DNA of 35,534 bases from positions 1-35,534 of the forward strand of contig CAZNOK010000020.1 of the NCBI GenBank assembly GCA_964574605.1, written 5' to 3'. The stretch comes from CAIKAP01 sp964574605. Its GTDB lineage: Bacteria; Verrucomicrobiota; Verrucomicrobiia; Palsa-1439. Made by a program: the position numbers and the translations under genes. The notes below the pieces were generated by a model that saw only the letters and a list, made by a program, of their open reading frames with translations, ran no database searches and was not told where the DNA came from. Shown here piece by piece: positions 16,685 through 24,701 of this stretch (the stretch's first letter is position 1; each line of letters begins with the position of its first letter).

Positions 16685-18654
16685 AATCAATGTTCATCGT
16701 CGTCGGCCTGTTTGCTCTCGCAGCGGCACGGGGGGAAACATCAGCCAACTACGCCAGACTGTTTGAGCCGCCGACGCGACCGGCGTTGATTGCGTTGCCG
16801 CCCGGCGCGGTGGAGCCGGAAGGCTGGCTTTGCGATTGGTGTTTGGCGGCGCGGGACGGTTTCACTGGCCACATGGATGAGTATCATCAGGAGTTCCGTC
16901 GAGCGTGGGCCGCAGACCACACGATGACCGGCGAACGCCTCAACTGGCCCAAGGGTGGCTGGCCGTATGAAGGCGGCGGCTACTGGTTCGATGGTCTGGT
17001 CCGACTCGGCTATGTCCTGCACGACGACGCGCTCATTCAACAGGTAAAGAAACGTCTGGATGTCGTTGTTCATCACATGAACACCAACAGCATCCTGTTC
17101 TTGTGGTGGCTCAACAAAAATAATCCCGACGATGTGAAAGGAAGTCGCGTCGGCGGCGCTTGGCCCCTGTGGGCATGTGGTTTGTTGGGGCGGGCGTTGT
17201 CCGGTTACTACGCCGGTTCGGGGGACAAGCGTGTGTTGCAGACGCTGGAGATGGCCTACAGGGGTGACAACGATTGGCTGGGCTGGGGCATGTCGAATGC
17301 CTGGCCGGCGTTTGACACCTACACGTGGACGGGAAACAAGAAGATCGCCGCGACGCTGACGACGTTGTTCTCGAAAGACGGCGGCGGCAAGAACCCGGGC
17401 GGTGCATCCTGGAACCGGTATCGCCAGATGCCGGACACAAAACCGGGCGCGGAGAAGAACGATCACGTCGTGCATTTTCTCGAAAGCACGACGCCGTGGG
17501 CGTTGGGCTACCTGTGGACGAGTAATCGCGAGTTCCTCGACGCGACGCTCGCGTGGCACGACCTTCTCGAACGCGACGCCATGCAGCCCTCCGGCGTGCC
17601 GGTTGCGGATGAGTACTACGGGCCGACCGGCGCGTATCGTGGAACCGAGACTTGCGACGTGGCCGGTTATTTGTGGAGTCAGATTGCACTGCTCACTGTC
17701 ACCGGCCAAGGACGCATGGCCGACCGGGCGGAGCGGGCGTTCTTCAACGCCAGTCCGGCGACCGTCGCGCGCGATTTCAAGACGCACGTGTATTTTCAGA
17801 GCCCCAACCGGATCGTGGACAAGTGTCCGTCGTATCCTCATGGGCCGAAAGCCGAGGGGAATTCGTACACGCGGACGCATTATCCGCTGTGTTGCACGGC
17901 GGCGCTGAACCGCATCGTGCCGAATTACGTCATGCACATGTGGATGGCCACCTACGACAACGGACTGGCGGCGACACACTATGGCCCCTGTAAAGTTTCC
18001 GCTTTGGTCGCCGAGCGCGTGCCGGTCGAGATTATTTGCCGGACTGATTACCCGTTCAACGAAACCATCACGATGACCGTGAAACTGGCGAAGCCGGTAA
18101 CATTTCCACTTTCGTTCCGCATTCCCGGCTGGTGTGCGAAGCCGGAATTGCGCGTCAACCGCTACACTCTCAAAGCCGCGCCGGACGCCAACGGTTTTGT
18201 GCGCATCGCGCGGCTATGGAAACCGGGCGATACGATTCACTTACTGCTACCGATGTCGGTGAGCGTGAAGACGGGACGCGACAAGAACGCGCAGGAGGCA
18301 CCCTACGCTTCGGTTTCGTATGGCCCGCTGCTGTTCGCCTTGCCGATTCCCGACACCAAAGACGCGAATACACCCGACCCGTCTGCGAAGTCGAACTATG
18401 CCTTGGACGCGCAGGCTGATGGCATCACTGTGGAACGTCAAGCGATGCCCTCAAAATGGAACTGGCCGTTGGAAGCCCCCTTGAAGCTGCGTGTCAACGC
18501 TGTCGTCTGCGACTGGATTCCCACGGCTACAGTTCCTCTGCCGCCCGGAACAATTCCGGAACATCAACCGACAAAGAAGATCACACTGATCCCATACGGC
18601 TGCACCAAATTCCGTGTATCAATGTTTCCGGTTACCGAGCGAACTTGGAGATGA
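16681..18654 (+). CDS. GH127-like (DUF1680) beta-L-arabinofuranosidase-type enzyme
   Basis: A 657-residue exported protein. The ATG at 16681 overlaps the preceding TGA, and the first ~18 residues form a signal peptide. The (alpha/alpha)6 barrel carries the zinc-cysteine centre of the DUF1680 clan: E323 and C325 in TETCD, and C404-C405 in LCCTAALNR. In the characterised Bifidobacterium enzyme HypBA1 the equivalent Glu, Cys, Cys, Cys set binds zinc, and the first cysteine of the CC pair is the nucleophile. The C-terminal beta domain ends with the family-typical PYGCTKFRVSMFPVT. Substrates known in this clan are beta-L-arabinofuranosides (GH127, GH146) and some others, so beta-L-arabinofuranosidase is the best guess. 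The GH10 that follows starts 7 nt after the stop. Confidence 0.85.
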   Translation: MKSMFIVVGLFALAAARGETSANYARLFEPPTRPALIALPPGAVEPEGWLCDWCLAARDGFTGHMDEYHQEFRRAWAADHTMTGERLNWPKGGWPYEGGGYWFDGLVRLGYVLHDDALIQQVKKRLDVVVHHMNTNSILFLWWLNKNNPDDVKGSRVGGAWPLWACGLLGRALSGYYAGSGDKRVLQTLEMAYRGDNDWLGWGMSNAWPAFDTYTWTGNKKIAATLTTLFSKDGGGKNPGGASWNRYRQMPDTKPGAEKNDHVVHFLESTTPWALGYLWTSNREFLDATLAWHDLLERDAMQPSGVPVADEYYGPTGAYRGTETCDVAGYLWSQIALLTVTGQGRMADRAERAFFNASPATVARDFKTHVYFQSPNRIVDKCPSYPHGPKAEGNSYTRTHYPLCCTAALNRIVPNYVMHMWMATYDNGLAATHYGPCKVSALVAERVPVEIICRTDYPFNETITMTVKLAKPVTFPLSFRIPGWCAKPELRVNRYTLKAAPDANGFVRIARLWKPGDTIHLLLPMSVSVKTGRDKNAQEAPYASVSYGPLLFALPIPDTKDANTPDPSAKSNYALDAQADGITVERQAMPSKWNWPLEAPLKLRVNAVVCDWIPTATVPLPPGTIPEHQPTKKITLIPYGCTKFRVSMFPVTERTWR

Positions 18655-18661
18655 TCCCTTT

Positions 18662-19996
18662 ATGAAAACAACCCCAACCATCATCCTCAGTGTGCTGATC
18701 CTAACAACGGCTCAAGCGCAAACGCCGGAATCGTACCGCAAACTCTGGCGCGACCCGGCGGTGAACGCGCGGATTGAGCGCAACATCGAGAAGTACCGCA
18801 AAGGCGATGCGACCATTGAGGTCGTGGACGCCAAAGGCAAACCGGTCAAGGGCGCGAAGGTCGCGGTGCGGCAGACGAAACACGAGTTTCTATTCGGCTG
18901 CAATGCGTTTGTGCTCGGCCAACTCACGCCCGATGAAATGGAACGGCGCTACGAGGCAGCATTCGTCAAGCTGTTCAACTTCGCCACCGTGCCGTTCTAT
19001 TGGGAAGGAACTGAACCGACAAAAGGGGAACTGCGCTACGAAGATCCGGCCAGCGATTTCTGGCGTCGTCCGCCGCCAGCTCGTTTTCTGCCGTGGGCGG
19101 CGAAGAATGGGATCACGCTCAAGGGACATCCGTTGCTCTGGCACGCCTACAATCCGCCGTGGTTGCCAAACAACGCTGATGAATTGCGCGGTCTCTATCA
19201 GAAGCGGTTCAAGGAAATCTCCAGCCGGTTTGCCGGCAAGATCGGCATCTGGGATGTCGTCAATGAATCGCTGGTCTGCTCGAAGAAATATCCACTTTAC
19301 AGCGACGACCGCGCCTATGTCGGCTGGGCTTTCAAGGAAGTTGCGCCACTGTTTCCGGAGACGACCACTTTGATGATCAATGAAGTCACCAGCTACAATT
19401 TCTCGCCCTTATCGGACAAATACTTCGAGCAAATCAAAACACTGATTGCCGGCGGCGCAAAGGTTCGTGGCATCGGGTTCCAGTATCATCATTTCCGCCG
19501 CGAACGGCTCGATGCATTCCTGAAAGACCCGAAGTGTGATCCCAACAAGCTGCTCGATGTCTATGAGCAGTTCAGCGCGTTCAATCTGCCGCTCTACGTC
19601 ACCGAGATCACGATTCCCTCTGCCGGCGAAAGCGGCGACGAATTGCAGACGGAAGTGGTGCGCGATCATTACCGGCTCTGGTTTGCCGCGCCGAACATGG
19701 CCGGCATCACGTGGTGGAACCTCGGCGACGGTACTGCCGTCAAACACGAGAACGTGGCCCAAGGCGGCCTGCTCGACGCGGACCTCAAGCCGAAATCCGC
19801 CTACAAGGCGCTCGACCGTCTCATCAACACCGAATGGAAGACTTCCACATCGGTCCCAGCCGACGCCCAAGGTCACGCCGCAATCCGCGGCTTCCACGGC
19901 CAATACGAAGTCACCGTCACCGTCGGACGCAAGACGGTTACCCGGACGTTTACCCTGAAGAAGGGCGATCTCAACAAATGGACAATCAAATTGTGA
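18662..19996 (+). CDS. GH10-family endo-beta-1,4-xylanase-like enzyme
   Basis: A 444-residue exported protein. The ATG at 18662 gives a signal peptide ending near AQA-Q. It has the same architecture as the GH10 at 13317-14621 (small N-terminal beta domain, barrel, short C-terminal beta domain) and clear similarity along its length, so the two are paralogues. This copy keeps the canonical GH10 segment GHPLLWHAYNPPW, acid/base E202 in WDVVNE and nucleophile E315 in YVTEITIP. It is therefore the better candidate for true xylanase activity. The last 19 nt overlap the ATG of the beta-helix gene. Confidence 0.9.
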   Translation: MKTTPTIILSVLILTTAQAQTPESYRKLWRDPAVNARIERNIEKYRKGDATIEVVDAKGKPVKGAKVAVRQTKHEFLFGCNAFVLGQLTPDEMERRYEAAFVKLFNFATVPFYWEGTEPTKGELRYEDPASDFWRRPPPARFLPWAAKNGITLKGHPLLWHAYNPPWLPNNADELRGLYQKRFKEISSRFAGKIGIWDVVNESLVCSKKYPLYSDDRAYVGWAFKEVAPLFPETTTLMINEVTSYNFSPLSDKYFEQIKTLIAGGAKVRGIGFQYHHFRRERLDAFLKDPKCDPNKLLDVYEQFSAFNLPLYVTEITIPSAGESGDELQTEVVRDHYRLWFAAPNMAGITWWNLGDGTAVKHENVAQGGLLDADLKPKSAYKALDRLINTEWKTSTSVPADAQGHAAIRGFHGQYEVTVTVGRKTVTRTFTLKKGDLNKWTIKL

Positions 19997-21567
19997 GAAC
20001 CTCTGCGATTGTAGCCGCGAGCCTGCTCGCGGCTCTGGGGAAACCAACGCCCACCGCGAGCAGGCTCGCGGCTACAACTTCGTCATGGTTGTGTTGGGGG
20101 CTTGCGTTTTTTGCGCTGCTCGGTGTCGTTCATGCAGCCGATGACACGGCCCGTCTCCGTCAACTTCTCACTGGTGGCGTCGTAACGATTCCGCCGGGCG
20201 ACTACTACGTTGACGGGCAGGAGCCGATTCCGATTCCGTCGGGCATGACCGTCTTCGCTCACGGCGCGCGGTTCCATCTGCCGAAACAACTTGGCGACAA
20301 GGCCCGCGTGGTGGTTTTCACCGGCACGAACGTCACAAAGTTCACGTGGTTCGGTGGCGAATTCTTTGGCCACGTCTTCGATCCGGTGCGACGCGAGAAC
20401 ACTTGGGAACCAAACGCCAACACCCGCATCTTCGCCATCGGCACTACCCCCGGCGGCAAGACTGCCGACATTACGTTTCGCGACGTGCGCTCCGACGGTG
20501 TTGCCGGTGCCGTGATTCACGTCAACGGCGCGCCGAAGCCGCACAACGAAAGCGAAGTGGACACGTTTGCCGAGCGCGTCGTGGTCGAGAACTGCACGTT
20601 GCTGCGCACCGGCAAGTTCATGTGGGACTACGGTTATCTGTGGCAACAGATCGTCTGGCCCGAAGACTACAAACCGTGGGAGGTCGAGCGCGCTCAACGT
20701 TACTTCCGCAACGATTTCATCCACGACGCCAGCGAATGGGCGAAGTTCAAAGACGGAGTCTGTTTTTTCGGTGGGCCTTTGCCCGACGGCATCGTCCGCG
20801 GACGCCAGTATCTCGATGTTCCTTCTGTCACGTTCGGCTCCGGCGTGAAACTCATCACGAAACTGCGGCACGCCTTCAACGGCCTGTATGCGCCGACCGG
20901 CAGCGGTTCGGGGAAGGGTGGGGTGGACTTGCAATGTTGCCGTGATGTGCGGATCACCGGCTGCCAACTCAGCGCGCTCGGCGACACGATGCACGTCCAG
21001 CGTTGCCACAACATTATCTTCGCCAACAACCAGATTCTCGGTTCCCGGATGGGGGCGTTCTTCCTCGCCGAGCATTGCAAGAACGCCACCGTCACCGGCA
21101 ACACCGTGGACGGCTCGAACGGCTCACGCGTGATGAGCGTCGAACGGTCGTGCGAGGATGTGACGATCATCGGGAACACTTTCCGTAACGGCGGCCGCGG
21201 CAGTTGGATCAACCAGCCGAAGAATTTCATCCTGCACGGCAACGTCTTCGTCAACAACACCACCAAGGGCGAGCGCGACCGCCGACGCGGTCGTCGGGGT
21301 TACTTGACCGGCGACTACGAGCCGTGGCCGGAACTTTACTTCACAACCTACCAGACCAACGGTTGCTACGGCCCCGTCATTGTCCGCGACAACATCTTCG
21401 TCCTCGGCGATTCCTGCGCCAGCAATGCGGTCTCGTTCGCGTCCAACGGCCACGAGATCCAGATGACCGGCAACATTTTCCAAGGCCGCCCGGCCACCAT
21501 CATGGTGAGCAACAACTGCACGAACGTCGAGATCCGGAACAACCCCGGCGCAACATTAGCCCGTTAG
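19978..21567 (+). CDS. Exported right-handed beta-helix protein with REP-encoded N-terminus
   Basis: A protein of up to 529 residues. After the signal region (SSWLCWGLAFFALLGVVHA) it has LRQLLTGGVVTIPPGDYYV, the usual entry into a pectate-lyase-like parallel beta-helix, then repeated turns such as VTGNTVDGSNGSRV, DVTIIGNTFRNGG, IVRDNIFVLG and IQMTGNIFQG. Such proteins are polysaccharide lyases, hydrolases or binding proteins; I cannot identify catalytic residues. The ATG at 19978 reads MDNQIVRTSA and then runs in frame through REP pair B before the hydrophobic core. A TTG at 20089, directly before the hydrophobic stretch, is an alternative start. The stop TAG adjoins REP pair C. Confidence 0.75.
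   Translation: MDNQIVRTSAIVAASLLAALGKPTPTASRLAATTSSWLCWGLAFFALLGVVHAADDTARLRQLLTGGVVTIPPGDYYVDGQEPIPIPSGMTVFAHGARFHLPKQLGDKARVVVFTGTNVTKFTWFGGEFFGHVFDPVRRENTWEPNANTRIFAIGTTPGGKTADITFRDVRSDGVAGAVIHVNGAPKPHNESEVDTFAERVVVENCTLLRTGKFMWDYGYLWQQIVWPEDYKPWEVERAQRYFRNDFIHDASEWAKFKDGVCFFGGPLPDGIVRGRQYLDVPSVTFGSGVKLITKLRHAFNGLYAPTGSGSGKGGVDLQCCRDVRITGCQLSALGDTMHVQRCHNIIFANNQILGSRMGAFFLAEHCKNATVTGNTVDGSNGSRVMSVERSCEDVTIIGNTFRNGGRGSWINQPKNFILHGNVFVNNTTKGERDRRRGRRGYLTGDYEPWPELYFTTYQTNGCYGPVIVRDNIFVLGDSCASNAVSFASNGHEIQMTGNIFQGRPATIMVSNNCTNVEIRNNPGATLAR
20009..20077. repeat. REP pair B (GTAG class), in frame in the beta-helix gene
   Basis: A perfect 24-nt inverted repeat (20009-20032 and 20054-20077, TTGTAG ... 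CTACAA). Each arm folds into its own hairpin, for example 9 bp GCCGCGAGC/GCTCGCGGC at 20014-20033 with a 2-nt loop. The 69 nt equal 23 codons and leave the frame open. Confidence 0.88.
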
Positions 21568-21627
21568 GAACGCCGCCGTCCCGGCGGTCGAAGTCTGTTT
21601 CATATACCGCTCGCACGATGACGTTCC
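21567..21627. repeat. REP pair C (GGAA class), decayed, upstream of the RAYT gene
   Basis: The first half (GGAACGCCGCCGTCCCGG onward) is identical over 24 nt to REP pair D. The second half ends CGTTCC but its hairpin is degenerate. The overall length is 61 nt, the same as D, with about 12 differences by eye. It begins on the last base of the preceding stop codon. Confidence 0.75.
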
Positions 21628-21662
21628 TTGCAAAAGCGCTGCGCTTTTGGCAGGCTGCGGTC

Positions 21663-22310
21663 ATGGAGGAAACGGACACTTTCTATCGACGACGATTGCC
21701 ACACTGGGAGAAACCGGACGGCACGTATTTCATTACCTTCCGTGTCGCCGGTTCATTGCCACAGAGTTTGCTCCAGCAGGCGGAAGCCGAGATTCGCAGC
21801 GTCGAGCAACGCTTGCGGCAGCAAGGTTGCCCAGCCAGTGAATTCGAGCGCGAGCGCCTCGCCATCATGGAACGGTATCTGGATGAGGATCGCACAAATC
21901 CAATTCTGGCCAACCCACAACTGGCAACGCTTGTGCGCGACGCGTTGCTTTTCCATCACGGGAAGAAGTACGACTTACTGGCGTGGTGCATCATGCCGAA
22001 TCATGTGCACCTCTTGCTGAAGCCGCTTCCGAAAGGAACGCCGCCGTCCCGGCGGTCGGAGTCCGTGGCAGAAACCGCCGGGACGGCGGCGTTCCATTCC
22101 CTTGCCGAGATTCTGCACGGTTTGAAGAGTTACACGGCCCATGAAGCCGGGAAACGTGGCTTGGTCAGTGGTGCGCTTTGGCAACGCGAGTATTTCGACC
22201 GTTGGATGCGAAACGATGAAGAAGTCGAATACTACCGACAATACATTCACAGCAACCCGGTGAAAGCCGGTTTAACCCAAACGACGGAGGAGTACCCGTG
22301 GCTTGGATAA
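21663..22310 (+). CDS. REP-associated tyrosine transposase (RAYT, Y1_Tnp family)
   Basis: A 215-residue single-strand-DNA transposase of the IS200/IS605-related Y1 superfamily. The metal-binding HUH motif is H114-V115-H116 in MPNHVHLLLKPL. Downstream are LKSYTAHEAGKR, LWQREYFDRWMR and YYRQYIHSNPVKAGL, all typical of the RAYT branch; the catalytic tyrosine lies among the tyrosines of these segments, but I cannot say which one. Residues about 125-145 are encoded by REP pair D and interrupt the usual short link between the HUH strand and the next helix. ATG 21663 is chosen because METDTFYRRRLPHW-type beginnings are normal here; an in-frame ATG at 21618-21620 overlaps REP C. RAYTs are thought to cut and mobilise REP hairpins rather than flanking IS ends. 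Confidence 0.85.
   Translation: MEETDTFYRRRLPHWEKPDGTYFITFRVAGSLPQSLLQQAEAEIRSVEQRLRQQGCPASEFERERLAIMERYLDEDRTNPILANPQLATLVRDALLFHHGKKYDLLAWCIMPNHVHLLLKPLPKGTPPSRRSESVAETAGTAAFHSLAEILHGLKSYTAHEAGKRGLVSGALWQREYFDRWMRNDEEVEYYRQYIHSNPVKAGLTQTTEEYPWLG
22035..22095. repeat. REP pair D (GGAA class) inside the RAYT gene
   Basis: A perfect 21-nt inverted repeat (22035-22055 and 22075-22095) with each arm itself palindromic around GCCGTCCCGGC. It lies in codon register inside the transposase gene and is homologous to REP pairs C and E. Confidence 0.9.
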
Positions 22311-22345
22311 AAGAGACTGCAGCGATACTCGTTACGCAGACAAAC

Positions 22346-24589
22346 ATGAAGACTTTGCTGGTATTCGGTTGCTTGGTTGTTCACGCCTCAACCTCCGCCA
22401 GCGACCTAAAGTTATGGTACGACAAACCGGCAACGGTTTGGGAAGAAGCGTTGCCCGTCGGCAATGGCCACATGGGCGCGATGATCTTTGGCGGCGCGCC
22501 CGTCGAGCGCATCCAGTTCAACGAACATACCGTCTGGACCGGTCAGCCGCATTGTTACGCGCACCTAGGCGCAGTGAAGTTTTTGCCGGAAATCCGGCGG
22601 TTGCTTTTTGACGGTAAACAGAAAGAAGCGGAACAACTTGCCCTGAAGGAATTCATGAGCGAGCCGCTCCGCCAGAAAGCATACCAGCCGTGCGGCGATC
22701 TATGGATCGAGTTTCCTCACCAGAATCCCGCTGATTACAAACGCTGGCTCGATCTTGATACGGCGTTGGCGGTGACCGAGTACAAGTCGGGGGGTGTCTC
22801 TTACAGACGCGAGGTGTTCGCGTCGCATACCGACCGCGCCGTCATGGTGCGTCTCACGGCAGACAAGTCCGGCAAACTGGATTGCCTCATGCGCCTCAGC
22901 AGCCCGCACCCGGACTCCAAAGTCACCGCCGATGGCCAGACACTCATTCTTCATGGCCAAGTCGAACCGGACGGCATCCGTTTCGAGAGCCGCGCGTTGC
23001 TGACAGCGGACGGCGGCACCGTGAAGCCCGAAGGCGACGCGTTGCGCGTCGCCGGCGCAAACACACTGGTCATCCGTCTCGTGGCTGCGACAAACTTCAA
23101 GAACTATCACGACATCAGCGCCGATCCCGCGGCGCGTTGTGCCGCGTTGCTGAAGAAGAACAAATCGTGGGAGAAAACCTTGCAGGCGCATGTGGCCGAT
23201 CACCAAGCATTGTTCCGGCGTGTCAGCCTCGATCTCGGTCGCACTCCCGCCGCAGACAAGCCAACCGACCAACGCATCAAGGAGTTCACCACCGGCAACG
23301 ACCCGTCTCTCGCCACGCTCGTCTTCCAGTATGGCCGTTACCTACTCATCGCTTCCAGCCGTCCCGGCGGTCAACCGGCGAACTTGCAGGGAATCTGGAA
23401 CGACAAACTCAAGCCACCTTGGGACAGCAAATACACCTGCAACATCAACACCGAGATGAACTACTGGCCAGCGGAAGTGACCAACCTCAGCGAGTGTCAC
23501 GAGCCGTTGTTCGCTGCGCTCACCGAACTCGCCGAAACCGGTCGTGTTGTGGCAAAGGAACACTACGGCGCGCGCGGCTGGGTTGTGCATCACAACTTCG
23601 ACCTCTGGCGTGGCGCCGCCCCGATCAACGCGGCCAACCACGGCATCTGGGTCACCGGCAGCGGCTGGATGGCCACGCATCTCTGGGAGCATTACCTCTT
23701 CACGCAAGACAAAGAGTTCCTCGCCAAACGCGGCTACCCGTTGATGAAAGGCGCCGCGCAATTCTACGCGGACTTTCTTTACGAAGACCCGTTGACCGGC
23801 TGGCTTATCAGCGGTCCCTCGAACTCGCCGGAGCAAGGCGGCCTCGTCATGGGACCCACAATGGATCATCAGATTATCCGCTCGGTGTTTCGCCAGTGCA
23901 TCGCAGCATCCCGGATCCTCAACACCGACAAGGAATTCGCCGACAAACTCACTGCAATGCTCCCGCGCATCGCGCCAAACCAAATCGGCCAGCACGGCCA
24001 GCTTCAGGAATGGCTCGAAGACAAGGACGACCCAAAGAATCAACACCGTCACCTCTCGCACCTGTGGGGCATCTATCCCGGCGATGACATCACGTCGCAT
24101 GATCGGAAGTTTTTCGAGGTTGCCAAGCAATCACTCATCTACCGTGGCGATGCAGCGACCGGCTGGAGCATGGGATGGAAGGTGAACTTGTGGGCGCGTT
24201 TCCTTGACGGCGACCATGCCTTGCTGATTTTGCGCAATCTTCTCCAGCCCGTCGGCAAAGTGAAAGGACGATGGAGCGGCGGCCTGTATCCCAACCTGTT
24301 CGATGCCTGTCCCCCGTTTCAGATTGACGGCAACTTCGGTGCCTGCGCCGGCATCGCCGAGATGTTGATTCAATCCCACCTCGACGAGATTCATCTGTTA
24401 CCCGCGTTGCCGAAGGACTGGCCAACGGGCAAAGTCACCGGACTTCGTGCCTGCGGCAACTTCACCGTGGACATCGAATGGAAGAACGGCAAAGTCACCC
24501 GCTACCGCATCACCTCGCCGCACCCCCGCGAAATCAAGGTCCGCGTCAACGGCGAAGTGAAAACGGTGATGGCGGAGAAGTCGGTGTAG
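22346..24589 (+). CDS. GH95 enzyme, possibly alpha-L-galactosidase type
   Basis: A 747-residue exported inverting glycosidase. The ATG at 22346 begins the signal peptide (MKTLLVFGCLVVHASTSA); a GTG at 22298 in the same frame would add 16 residues. N-terminal beta domain: WYDKPATVWEEALPVGNGHMGA and IQFNEHTVWTG. The (alpha/alpha)6 barrel has N366 and N368 in CNINTEMNYW, general acid E555 in QLQEW and D661 in PPFQIDGNFG, matching Asn421, Asn423, Glu566 and Asp766 of Bifidobacterium AfcA. Two residues before the first asparagine this protein has T364, where AfcA has His419. As I recall, threonine at this site marks the Bacteroides ovatus GH95 alpha-L-galactosidase. L-galactose rather than L-fucose is therefore the first hypothesis. 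The stop codon adjoins REP pair F. Confidence 0.9.
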   Translation: MKTLLVFGCLVVHASTSASDLKLWYDKPATVWEEALPVGNGHMGAMIFGGAPVERIQFNEHTVWTGQPHCYAHLGAVKFLPEIRRLLFDGKQKEAEQLALKEFMSEPLRQKAYQPCGDLWIEFPHQNPADYKRWLDLDTALAVTEYKSGGVSYRREVFASHTDRAVMVRLTADKSGKLDCLMRLSSPHPDSKVTADGQTLILHGQVEPDGIRFESRALLTADGGTVKPEGDALRVAGANTLVIRLVAATNFKNYHDISADPAARCAALLKKNKSWEKTLQAHVADHQALFRRVSLDLGRTPAADKPTDQRIKEFTTGNDPSLATLVFQYGRYLLIASSRPGGQPANLQGIWNDKLKPPWDSKYTCNINTEMNYWPAEVTNLSECHEPLFAALTELAETGRVVAKEHYGARGWVVHHNFDLWRGAAPINAANHGIWVTGSGWMATHLWEHYLFTQDKEFLAKRGYPLMKGAAQFYADFLYEDPLTGWLISGPSNSPEQGGLVMGPTMDHQIIRSVFRQCIAASRILNTDKEFADKLTAMLPRIAPNQIGQHGQLQEWLEDKDDPKNQHRHLSHLWGIYPGDDITSHDRKFFEVAKQSLIYRGDAATGWSMGWKVNLWARFLDGDHALLILRNLLQPVGKVKGRWSGGLYPNLFDACPPFQIDGNFGACAGIAEMLIQSHLDEIHLLPALPKDWPTGKVTGLRACGNFTVDIEWKNGKVTRYRITSPHPREIKVRVNGEVKTVMAEKSV

Positions 24590-24647
24590 CGGTCGCCGTT
24601 CCGGCGACCTTGTCGTTGGGAAGGGCGTCCGGGACGGGCGCCGCTAC
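24586..24647. repeat. REP pair F (GTAG class) at the GH95 stop codon
   Basis: The outer ends are GTAGCGG and CCGCTAC. The first half is a hairpin GGTCGCCG/CGGCGACC (24591-24609) and the second half is an imperfect hairpin. The TAG stop of the GH95 gene (24587-24589) is part of the element's GTAG. The 62 nt fill most of the 112-bp gap to the next gene. Confidence 0.75.
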
Positions 24648-24701
24648 ACTGAAACGCAGGCGCATTGACGATGGGGCGGGCCGCCGGTATCATCGCGCGC
24701 C

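Noticed and set aside
16741..17979. 412-codon - strand frame
   Set aside because: Shadow of the GH127-like gene. There is no start context and no recognisable family.
24590..24650. Rho-independent terminator after the first GH95
   Set aside because: Hairpins are present but there is no T-run, and the paired GTAG/CTAC ends identify a REP pair. Some terminating effect is still possible.
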